Below, one piece after another: positions 1 through 6,139 of a stretch of 8,783 nucleotides of DNA. Source of the stretch: Flavobacteriaceae bacterium (lineage in GTDB: Bacteria > Bacteroidota > Bacteroidia > Flavobacteriales > Flavobacteriaceae); contig CANCFZ010000096.1 in the NCBI GenBank assembly GCA_947377425.1, forward strand, positions 1-8,783, given 5' to 3'. The position numbers were made by a program, and so were the translations under genes. Below the pieces are notes generated by a model. It did no database searches. It had not been told where the DNA came from and was given only the letters and a program-made list of their open reading frames with translations. How positions within the stretch are numbered: the first letter of the stretch is position 1; the number at the start of each line of letters is the position of its first letter.

Positions 1-432
1 AACCACTTGATTATTATAATTATTTAAAGAAATATTTTTTCTGTAAAAAGCCATGTTTTCAGATGAGGGTTCTATTCCGAAAATTTTAACATTTGGTATT
101 TGGTCTAAAAAATATAATGATGTGTATCCCACATTTGCACCAGCATCAATAACAACACATTGCTCTTTTTTGTAAAAGTTATTATTAAATATACTTAAAA
201 CGGTTTTATATTCTTTAAAATTAAAAATTTGTTGAAATACTAAGTAATCACTATGGGTTTCTTTCCTAATTGCTATTAATAAGTTTTGTGTTGTTGCAAT
301 ATAAAAATTTTGTTCTTTTTTAAATTCTTTTATTAATTTATTTTGCAATAGTCTGATTTCAAACAGCTCATCTGGTGTGTGTTCTTTCACAAAAAAAAAT
401 CGATATATTTTTTTTAATTGTTTTTTTATCAT
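1..432 (-). CDS. FkbM-family SAM-dependent methyltransferase, N-terminal part (cut by left window edge)
   Basis: I translated this frame by hand: it opens with ATG at 430-432 and stays open for 144 codons to base 1, so the C-terminal part lies outside the window. Residues 94-105 (VIDAGANVGYTS) form the glycine-rich SAM-binding motif I, and residues 120-137 (IEPSSENMAFYRKNISLN) match the acidic end of beta-2 and following helix typical of the FkbM family (E-P-S-x-E-N ... K-N-I-x-L-N). About 90 residues precede motif I, which is common in polysaccharide-locus members. FkbM proteins are O-methyltransferases; the acceptor cannot be read from sequence, but a sugar in the exported glycan is the contextual guess. 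The start lies only 2 bp after the stop of the Wzt-like ATPase gene, so the two are almost certainly co-transcribed and probably translationally coupled. No Shine-Dalgarno is visible upstream, only A/T-rich sequence, as is normal in Bacteroidota. Family confident; substrate unknown. Confidence 0.85.
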   Translation of the reverse strand, partial: MIKKQLKKIYRFFFVKEHTPDELFEIRLLQNKLIKEFKKEQNFYIATTQNLLIAIRKETHSDYLVFQQIFNFKEYKTVLSIFNNNFYKKEQCVVIDAGANVGYTSLYFLDQIPNVKIFGIEPSSENMAFYRKNISLNNYNNQVV

Positions 433-434
433 AA

Positions 435-1691
435 TTATTTTATTTCAATAATTTTAGAATTAGGAATTAAAAACCCTGCATGTTTAGGAAAAGAAACTGT
501 TCTACCTAAAATTGGAGATTCTCCAATTTCAAATTGAATTATTTCTCTTTGCCAATCTAAAGTTACACTATGTTCTATTCCAATCCAGATTCCTAAATTA
601 TAAATACCAGGTATAAGTCCATTTAATTCTAACTCAGTTTTAATATATTTTTGCGTTTTTGGTTTTGAACAATCTATAATGTCATATTCTGGAATTGCTT
701 CCATTAATGGTGATGAATCTATTGCACTTATATAAAATGCGAGGAAGGCTTTTTTATTAGTGCTTTCATTAATAAAAATTTCGGTATTAATAATTAACTT
801 TAGATTGGGTTGCCTACCAGTTATTATTACATTTGCAGATGATATATAAATACCTGATATTGGTTTGTTATTTTGTATCCAAAAATCAGATAGTTTATTG
901 GTTTCTAGATAATTTCTAATAACAATATCAACTTCGCCTTGAGTACTTACTATACCATTCTCTAACAAAATCCCTTTAGTACATAAATTTTGAACTGCTG
1001 CCATATTATGACTAACAAACAACACAGTTCTTCCCTCTCCTTTACTAATATCGCCCATTTTTCCAAGGCATTTTTTTTGAAACTCAGCATCTCCAACAGC
1101 TAAAACTTCATCTACAATAAGAATCTCACTTTCTAGATGAGCCGCCACTGCAAATGCTAAACGAACATACATTCCAGACGAATACCGTTTTACAGGTGTG
1201 TCAATGTATCGTTCAACGCCTGAAAAATCAATAATTTCATCTAGTTTTCTAGCAATCTCTTTTTTCCGCATCCCCAAAATAGCGCCGTTCAAATATATAT
1301 TTTCTCTTCCTGATAGTTCTGGGTGAAATCCTGTTCCTACTTCAAGCAAACTTGCGATTCGACCTTTAACTTTTATTTCGCCAGTTGTTGGACTTGTAAC
1401 TCTAGATAATAATTTTAATAATGTGCTTTTTCCTGCTCCATTCTTACCAATTATTCCAACAGCATCGCCTTGATTTATTTCGAAATTAATATCTTTTAAT
1501 GACCATACAATATCGCTTTGACCTTTTATACTTCTATCGTTAGTTTCTCCTATCTTCAAAAAAGGGTCTTCTTTTCCTAAAATTTTTGTAGCAAAAAAAC
1601 GCTCTAAATCACGCGATATAGTTCCTGTACCAATTTGACCAATTTGGTAGGCTTTTGATAAATTTTCAACTTGTATAACTGACTTACTCAT
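435..1691 (-). CDS. wzt: Polysaccharide ABC transporter ATP-binding protein, Wzt/TagH/RfbE type, with C-terminal recognition domain
   Basis: This is a 418-residue cytoplasmic ATPase that would energise export of a lipid-linked glycan through its partner permease. Visible ABC elements in order are Walker A at 79-90 (GIIGKNGAGKST), the Wzt/TagH-typical stretch around 117-136 (EVGTGFHPELSGRENIYLNG), a signature motif YSSGM at 170-174, Walker B ILIVDE at 190-195 with the catalytic Glu195, a D-loop (AVGD) at 198-201 and the H-loop His228 (VSHN). Residues of about 265-418 lie beyond the nucleotide-binding domain and are rich in beta-strand-like sequence. By position and length they correspond to the Wzt C-terminal domain, which in E. 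coli O9a binds the capped non-reducing end of the polymer. The ATG at 1689-1691 overlaps the permease stop by one base (TAATG), indicating translational coupling. The FkbM methyltransferase follows after 2 bp. All ATPase residues are intact. The teichoic-acid ATPase TagH is a relative, but a Gram-negative host makes Wzt the better name. Confidence 0.93.
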   Translation of the reverse strand: MSKSVIQVENLSKAYQIGQIGTGTISRDLERFFATKILGKEDPFLKIGETNDRSIKGQSDIVWSLKDINFEINQGDAVGIIGKNGAGKSTLLKLLSRVTSPTTGEIKVKGRIASLLEVGTGFHPELSGRENIYLNGAILGMRKKEIARKLDEIIDFSGVERYIDTPVKRYSSGMYVRLAFAVAAHLESEILIVDEVLAVGDAEFQKKCLGKMGDISKGEGRTVLFVSHNMAAVQNLCTKGILLENGIVSTQGEVDIVIRNYLETNKLSDFWIQNNKPISGIYISSANVIITGRQPNLKLIINTEIFINESTNKKAFLAFYISAIDSSPLMEAIPEYDIIDCSKPKTQKYIKTELELNGLIPGIYNLGIWIGIEHSVTLDWQREIIQFEIGESPILGRTVSFPKHAGFLIPNSKIIEIK

Positions 1692-2560
1692 TATATAGTA
1701 TCTACAAAGTTTTTTTCTGTTTTATTAAAAATCAGAATTCCTAAAAACAAAACAATCAACGTTACGGTTACCGAATAACTAATGCTTGAGAATGAGAATT
1801 CTCCTTTTCCAAGAAAAGCAAATCTAAATGCTTCAATAATCCCTGTCATTGGATTATAATCTACTATTGTTCCATAACCTTTTTCTCTAGCATAACTTAA
1901 TGGATAAATAACGGTTGTTCCATACATTAACAACTGAACTCCAAAGGTTACTAAAAAAGTTAAATCTTTATATTTTGTTGTTATAGCTGTTATTATTAAT
2001 CCTAATCCTAATCCTAACAATGCCATTAATAAAACCAAAAAAGGAAAAAATGCAATAGCATAAGTAACCTTAAAATCTGCTCCTGCCACTGGAAAAAAAT
2101 AAAAATAAAACATCATAAAAACCAGAAGTAATAATTGAACACCAAATCGCACAAGATTACTAACCACAATACTCAATGGCATAATTAACCTTGGAAAATA
2201 AACTTTTCCAAAAATATTGGCATTGTCTTTAAAAACGGTACTGGTTTTGGTTAAACAATCTGAAAAATAATTCCAAGATGTTATTCCCGCTAAATAAAAA
2301 AGCTGTTGTGGAATTCCGTCAGTACTTATTCCTGCAAGATTTCCAAAAACAAATGTAAAAACTATTGTAGTAAATATGGGTTGAATAAAAAACCAAAGTG
2401 GACCAAGAACTGTTTGTTTATAGAAACTAACAAAATCTCTTTTGACAAACATTACCAATAAATCTCTATAATTCCAAAGGTCTTTAAACTTTAAATCAAA
2501 AAGAGATGTATGTCCTTTTATAATTAAATCCCAATCTGATGATTCTTGAGTAGATTTCAT
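1691..2560 (-). CDS. wzm: Polysaccharide ABC-2 type transporter permease, Wzm/TagG/RfbD type
   Basis: This 289-residue inner-membrane permease would pair with the following ATPase to flip an undecaprenyl-linked polysaccharide to the periplasm. The N-terminal cytoplasmic part ends in an amphipathic segment with the family hallmark at about 38-60 (FVKRDFVSFYKQTVLGPLWFF). Around six hydrophobic segments follow, at roughly 55-75, 86-103, 125-155, 170-192, 203-222 and 262-278. Other family-typical features are the cytoplasmic loop TTKYKDL at 194-200 and the late NPMTGIIEAFR stretch at 236-246. Length and topology are normal for Wzm. The ATG is at 2558-2560, and a candidate promoter box lies about 50 bp upstream, so this gene probably opens the wzm-wzt-methyltransferase unit. 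Its TAA stop shares one base with the ATG of the ATPase gene. Residues 182-188 (LGLGLGL) are encoded by a short hexamer repeat. The family call is firm; the polysaccharide carried cannot be deduced. Confidence 0.93.
   Translation of the reverse strand: MKSTQESSDWDLIIKGHTSLFDLKFKDLWNYRDLLVMFVKRDFVSFYKQTVLGPLWFFIQPIFTTIVFTFVFGNLAGISTDGIPQQLFYLAGITSWNYFSDCLTKTSTVFKDNANIFGKVYFPRLIMPLSIVVSNLVRFGVQLLLLVFMMFYFYFFPVAGADFKVTYAIAFFPFLVLLMALLGLGLGLIITAITTKYKDLTFLVTFGVQLLMYGTTVIYPLSYAREKGYGTIVDYNPMTGIIEAFRFAFLGKGEFSFSSISYSVTVTLIVLFLGILIFNKTEKNFVDTI
1997..2017 (-). repeat. Short in-frame hexamer tandem repeat (TAATCC on +, GGATTA on -) inside wzm
   Basis: The plus strand reads TAATCC three times in a row followed by TAA, that is 3.5 units. 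On the coding strand this is TTA GGA repeated and encodes alternating Leu-Gly in a transmembrane segment of the permease. The unit is a multiple of three, so gain or loss of a copy would lengthen or shorten the helix by two residues without a frameshift. It is probably a by-product of codon use for a Leu-Gly helix. Confidence 0.6.
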
Positions 2561-2609
2561 TTAAACTAATTTCATAAAAGAATTAAATCTTTTTCCTTTA
2601 CATAAAGGG

Positions 2610-2617
2610 CAAATATA
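2610..2617 (-). promoter_or_regulatory. Candidate Bacteroidota -7 promoter box for the wzm-wzt-methyltransferase unit
   Basis: Read on the minus strand this is TATATTTG, a full match to the Bacteroidota/Flavobacterium -7 consensus TAnnTTTG. It sits about 50 bp upstream of the wzm ATG, a sensible distance giving a leader of roughly 40-45 nt. A -33 TTTG box at the expected spacing is not convincing (only TTAT/CTTA there). It lies in the 140-bp gap after the dehydratase gene, which would make the exporter genes a separately initiated transcript. An eight-base motif with two free positions does occur by chance in AT-rich DNA. Confidence 0.45.
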
Positions 2618-2656
2618 ACAATTTAAGAGGATTCTAATAAGAGTTTTTTTCTTTTT

Positions 2657-2697
2657 AGAAAAGAAAATTTTATCTTACTTATTGCTAAGGAAATTTT
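2657..2697 (-). terminator. Weak candidate terminator after the dehydratase gene
   Basis: Just past the dehydratase stop, the minus strand has AAAATTT (2697 to 2691) pairing perfectly with AAATTTT (2670 to 2664). An inner CTTA/TAAG pairing lies within it, and the stretch CTTTTCT follows. The stem is almost wholly A-T and contains a bulge, so it is thermodynamically weak and may allow much read-through into wzm. A second AT-only hairpin (2647-2667) overlaps its base. The position right after a stop codon and before a promoter-like box is the main support. Confidence 0.3.
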
Positions 2698-2700
2698 AAT

Positions 2701-4677
2701 TTATGCTCCTTGAACATCTAATTTTTCAAAAACAGAATTCAAGCTTTTATATTCTGGCACAATTTTTTTCATTTTAGAAACTAATTCATTTTGGTTTCCT
2801 TTAATTGCAATTTGAATTAATTCTTCTATTTGCTTGTTTACTACAATAAATTCATCACATACTTCTACTGCAATTGTGATTTTCTCATGGTGTGTTGTAA
2901 GGTTCTTGGCTGAATCATTAAGTAACTCTTCATATAATTTTTCTCCAGGTCTCAAACCAACAATTTTAATCTTAATATCTTTCTCAGGAATAAATCCTGC
3001 TAGTCGAATCATTTTTTTAGCTAAATCTATAATTTTAACTGGTTTGCCCATATCAAATATATAAATTTCTCCTCCATTTCCCATAGAACATGCTTCCAAA
3101 ACCAATTGACAAGCCTCAGGAATAGTCATAAAATAACGAATTATTTCAGGATGAGTAATTGTTATTGGGCCGCCTTCTTGTATTTGTTTAGTAAATAACG
3201 GAACTACTGAACCATTAGATCCTAAAACATTTCCGAAACGTGTTGTAATAAATTTGGTATATAGCTCAGTATTATTTTTTTTATGTTTAAAATGCTTTGA
3301 TTGTACATACATTTCTGCAATTCTCTTGCTGGCTCCCATTATACTACTTGGATTTACAGCTTTATCTGTAGAAATCATGACAAACCTATCTACATTGTAT
3401 TTATTAGATAAATCAGCTACATTTTTAGTTCCAAGTACATTTGTAAAAATAGCTTGAGATGGATTTTCTTCCATCATAGGAACATGTTTGTATGCTGCTG
3501 CGTGATAAACAACATCAGGCATATACATTTGAAATATATTTTCTAAAACCTTATAATCTCTAACATCAGCAATAACGTTAATTACTTCTACATCTTGATT
3601 TATACCTAAAATTTCTAATGATAAAGAATGAAGTGGTGTTTCGGCCTGATCAAGTATAATGATTTTTTTAGGGTCAAATAGAAGAACTTGCCTAACAATT
3701 TCACTTCCTATTGAACCACCTGCTCCAGAAACCAATATTGTTTTTCCTTGCAATTTTGATGAAATTGACTCTGTATCTAAAACAATTGGTTTTCGTTCTA
3801 ATAAATCGTGAATCTCAAAGTTTTTAATGTTTTTAGAAATTTCTTTTTTATCATCCCAATCAGAAACAACTGGCAATGTGAATACTTTAAATCCATATTC
3901 GATACACTCTTCTACAATTGACAAGCGTTCCTCGTTCGTTAAACTTTTATCTGCTATGATAAGAGCATCTACTTTTTTGGAGCGCATTAAAACTGGAATG
4001 CTTTTCTTAATTTGAAAAATTGGAAGATTCAAAATTCTTTTAGTTGAATTTTGATTGTTTTTATCGATAAATCCAATAGTGATAAATCTACCCGGGCTTT
4101 CCGATTTTAAAGCATTGGCCACAGCTATTGCATTGGCATCTGAGCCATAAATAATAGCACCCATCTTTTTTGACCTATTTGAATTACTAAACATTTTTTC
4201 AAATGTTTGTTTAACAACCATACGGTAAAAAAACAAAAAACTAAATGATAAAATTGCATTGATAAATGCTCCAGTTGTTAAAAATAACTTGGGATGATGT
4301 AATAAAATGAAAATAAAATTAACAACAATAATAACAACAAAAGTTGAAAATTGAGAAAAAATCAATTTTAAAGCATCAATATAAGATGAATGCCTAATTA
4401 TACCTGAATAGGTTCTATAAATCCAAAAAAAGAATATATTAACTACTAAATATAAAGCTATTGCAAAAGTAAAATGCTTCGTATGAATGTAATTTAATTT
4501 TAATCCCTCAAATAATAAAAATGTAATACCGGCTGCTGTTACAACAATAAAAATATCAAGTAACAATATGAGCCATCTTGGTAAATATCCTAAATTTTTA
4601 AAACTAAAACCAGTATTAATTGCTGTAAAAGTTTTAAAAAAATCGGTGAAATAATTTTTATTAGTATTGATTTTCAA
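2701..4677 (-). CDS. Membrane-bound nucleotide-sugar 4,6-dehydratase, long-form WbpM/PglF/CapD family
   Basis: This 658-residue protein probably converts UDP-GlcNAc to the UDP-4-keto-6-deoxy sugar at the inner face of the membrane. Four hydrophobic segments (about 33-57, 70-90, 107-127 and 133-153) are followed by a first Rossmann-like domain (about 170-290, typical of the long form). The catalytic SDR domain of about 311-600 comes last. It shows the NAD(P)-binding loop GAGGSIG at 318-324, YHAAAYKHVP at 391-400, STDKAVNPSSIMGASKR at 436-452, TTRFGNVLGSNGSV at 478-491 and LRPGEKLYEELL at 575-586. The active site carries Ser436-Met447-Lys451, so Met replaces the usual SDR Tyr, as reported for P. 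aeruginosa WbpM. Length is normal. The start is a TTG at 4675-4677: an in-frame TAA lies just three codons upstream and the first in-frame ATG is residue 153, after the membrane segments. The aminotransferase gene ends 51 bp upstream, and that enzyme would act on this one's product. The exact sugar stereochemistry is unresolved. Confidence 0.93.
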   Translation of the reverse strand: MKINTNKNYFTDFFKTFTAINTGFSFKNLGYLPRWLILLLDIFIVVTAAGITFLLFEGLKLNYIHTKHFTFAIALYLVVNIFFFWIYRTYSGIIRHSSYIDALKLIFSQFSTFVVIIVVNFIFILLHHPKLFLTTGAFINAILSFSFLFFYRMVVKQTFEKMFSNSNRSKKMGAIIYGSDANAIAVANALKSESPGRFITIGFIDKNNQNSTKRILNLPIFQIKKSIPVLMRSKKVDALIIADKSLTNEERLSIVEECIEYGFKVFTLPVVSDWDDKKEISKNIKNFEIHDLLERKPIVLDTESISSKLQGKTILVSGAGGSIGSEIVRQVLLFDPKKIIILDQAETPLHSLSLEILGINQDVEVINVIADVRDYKVLENIFQMYMPDVVYHAAAYKHVPMMEENPSQAIFTNVLGTKNVADLSNKYNVDRFVMISTDKAVNPSSIMGASKRIAEMYVQSKHFKHKKNNTELYTKFITTRFGNVLGSNGSVVPLFTKQIQEGGPITITHPEIIRYFMTIPEACQLVLEACSMGNGGEIYIFDMGKPVKIIDLAKKMIRLAGFIPEKDIKIKIVGLRPGEKLYEELLNDSAKNLTTHHEKITIAVEVCDEFIVVNKQIEELIQIAIKGNQNELVSKMKKIVPEYKSLNSVFEKLDVQGA

Positions 4678-4728
4678 TTTATTTTATTTAAATGGTAAAG
4701 TTATACAAAAAAAGTTCTTAATAAAATC

Positions 4729-5862
4729 TTAAAATTTATTTATACAACTTTCAATTCTATCTTTATCATCCGTTGATAAATTTGATCCCGAAGGAAGACA
4801 CAATCCTTGTTCAAATAATTTCTCTGAAACTGATCCTCCATAATAAGGTGCACCACAAAAAACAGGTTGTAAATGCATTGGTTTCCATAAAGGTCTGCTT
4901 TCTATATTTTCTTTATCTAATAGCAATCGTAGCTCTTCACTCGATTTTCCATTATTTTTTTCGGAATCAATTGTAATTGCAGAAAGCCAATGGTTTGAAA
5001 AATAATCTTCGTTAATTTCTGAGAAAACTGTTACTGATTCCTTTTGTTTAAAAATTTCAATGTAAAAATCATGCATCGCTCTTCGTTTGGCAACATGATT
5101 ATCTAAAATTTCCATTTGTCCTCTACCAATTCCCGCACATATATTACTCATTCTATAATTATATCCTATTTCACTATGCTGATAATGTGGTGCATTATCA
5201 CGAGCTTGAGTAGCCAAAAAAACTGCTTTTTCTTTAAGTTCTTTTGTTTTAGTTACTATTGCTCCGCCGCCAGAGGTAGTAATTATTTTATTCCCATTGA
5301 AAGACAAAACACTAATATCGCCAAAAGTTCCACATTTTTGATTTTTATAACTACTTCCCAATGCTTCAGCACTATCCTCAAGTATTGGAATTTCGTATTT
5401 ATTAGCAATACTTCTAATTTCATCTACTTTGTAGGGCATTCCATAAAGATGAACGGCAATAATAGCTTTCGGTTTTTTTCCTTTTAAAATTCTATCTTTA
5501 ATAGCCTCTTCAAGTGCATTAGGACAAATATTCCAAGTATCCGATTCGCTATCTACAAAAACAGGTGTTGCTCCTTGATAAACTATAGGATTAGCTGATG
5601 CCGAGAACGTCATGCTTTGACAAATTACTTCATCACCAGATTTAACATTCAATAGTATAAGTCCTAAATGAATAGCAGCAGTTCCTGAACTTAGAGCTCC
5701 AACAAAAACATTTTGATCTAAATAGTTTTCTAAATCTAGTTCAAAACCAGTTACATTTGGCCCTAACGGAGCCACCCAGTTGGCATCAAAAGCTTCTTTA
5801 ATGTATTTTTGTTCGTTTCCGCCCATGTGAGGTGAAGAAAGCCAAATTTTTGGAAGAGACAT
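4729..5862 (-). CDS. PLP-dependent nucleotide-sugar aminotransferase, DegT/DnrJ/EryC1/StrS family (PglE-like)
   Basis: This 377-residue cytosolic enzyme would transfer an amino group, usually from glutamate, to C4 of a UDP-4-keto-6-deoxy-GlcNAc. The product is a UDP-4-amino-4,6-dideoxy sugar. The N-terminus (KIWLSSPHMGGNEQKYIKEAF, then NWVAPLGPNV at 28-37) closely resembles PglE-type enzymes. Visible active-site elements are SSGTAAIH at 58-65 (PLP phosphate region), LEDSAEALGS at 161-170 with Asp163 facing the pyridine nitrogen, and FNGNKIITTSGGG at 188-200 with Lys192 as the PLP Schiff-base lysine. RPLWKPMH at 323-330 near the C-terminus is family-typical. Length is normal and no key residue is missing. 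The ATG at 5860-5862 gives the expected N-terminus. The gene is the first of its minus-strand unit, with a candidate promoter about 55 bp upstream. The dehydratase gene follows after 51 bp and supplies the keto-sugar substrate. An acetyltransferase (PglD) that would complete bacillosamine is not in the window. Confidence 0.93.
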   Translation of the reverse strand: MSLPKIWLSSPHMGGNEQKYIKEAFDANWVAPLGPNVTGFELDLENYLDQNVFVGALSSGTAAIHLGLILLNVKSGDEVICQSMTFSASANPIVYQGATPVFVDSESDTWNICPNALEEAIKDRILKGKKPKAIIAVHLYGMPYKVDEIRSIANKYEIPILEDSAEALGSSYKNQKCGTFGDISVLSFNGNKIITTSGGGAIVTKTKELKEKAVFLATQARDNAPHYQHSEIGYNYRMSNICAGIGRGQMEILDNHVAKRRAMHDFYIEIFKQKESVTVFSEINEDYFSNHWLSAITIDSEKNNGKSSEELRLLLDKENIESRPLWKPMHLQPVFCGAPYYGGSVSEKLFEQGLCLPSGSNLSTDDKDRIESCINKF

Positions 5863-5915
5863 ATTTGTTTTTATTTGAATTTAATACTACAAAAAATAGT
5901 ACAACTTTAAGAATA

Positions 5916-5947
5916 CAAATGTATTAAAAAACATTCTAATGTCTAAA
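5916..5947 (-). promoter_or_regulatory. Candidate Bacteroidota promoter (-33 and -7) for the aminotransferase-dehydratase unit
   Basis: On the minus strand the segment reads TTTA (5947 to 5944), then a 20-bp spacer, then TACATTTG (5923 to 5916). The -7 part is a full match to TAnnTTTG, and the -33 part matches three of four bases of TTTG at acceptable spacing. It ends 53 bp before the aminotransferase ATG, similar to the candidate box upstream of wzm. The -7 box is embedded in a small palindrome (AATACA-AA-TGTATT, 5912-5925 on the plus strand) that could be a coincidence or a regulator site. The rest of the 5863-6139 spacer shows no open frame of note. Confidence 0.5.
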
Positions 5948-6119
5948 TCATAAAATTAGGGCAAATTCACCTGTTTAAAAAATAAAAATCAGCCACAAAT
6001 TGTACTACTCATAAAACATCTGTTTCTAAAAACCCAGCATTTTAAGAATTTAACCAGAAATTAAAAAAAGATTTGAATTGTTTTACTAAACTAGTAATTT
6101 TAAATAGAATCTAATTTAC

Positions 6120-6127
6120 TAATTTTG
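6120..6127 (+). promoter_or_regulatory. Possible -7 box immediately upstream of the phosphatase gene
   Basis: The plus strand reads TAATTTTG, which fits TAnnTTTG, but it ends only 12 bp before the TTG start at 6140. If used, the leader would be a handful of nucleotides, close to leaderless. No good -33 TTTG lies at the expected distance (only T-rich sequence near 6098-6102). The sequence is so AT-rich that a chance match is quite possible, and the real promoter may lie further upstream in the spacer. Confidence 0.22.
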
Positions 6128-6139
6128 TGAAAAAATATT

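Noticed and set aside
361..430. Long A/T homopolymer runs as phase-variable tracts in the methyltransferase gene
   Set aside because: Runs of eight or nine T occur (plus strand), but the reading frame is intact and such runs are common in this base composition. There is no evidence of length variation from one sequence.
2647..2667. Perfect 9-bp inverted repeat TTTTCTTTT / AAAAGAAAA as a terminator
   Set aside because: The stem is almost entirely A-T and on the minus strand is followed by A residues, not a U-tract. It overlaps the slightly better candidate next to the dehydratase stop.
4700..4728. Possible terminator between aminotransferase and dehydratase genes
   Set aside because: Only a 4-bp TTAA/TTAA pairing precedes the T run. 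That is too weak, and the two genes are functionally linked and probably co-transcribed.
5116..5487. A 123-codon open frame on the plus strand
   Set aside because: It lies wholly antisense to the well-supported aminotransferase gene and its translation (runs of Ser, Phe, Ile, Thr) resembles no protein family; it is a shadow of AT-rich coding DNA.
5863..6139. Small RNA, riboswitch or small gene in the divergent spacer
   Set aside because: I found no open frame of note, no conserved RNA motif and no hairpin with a U-tract beyond the promoter-like boxes and short repeats already listed.
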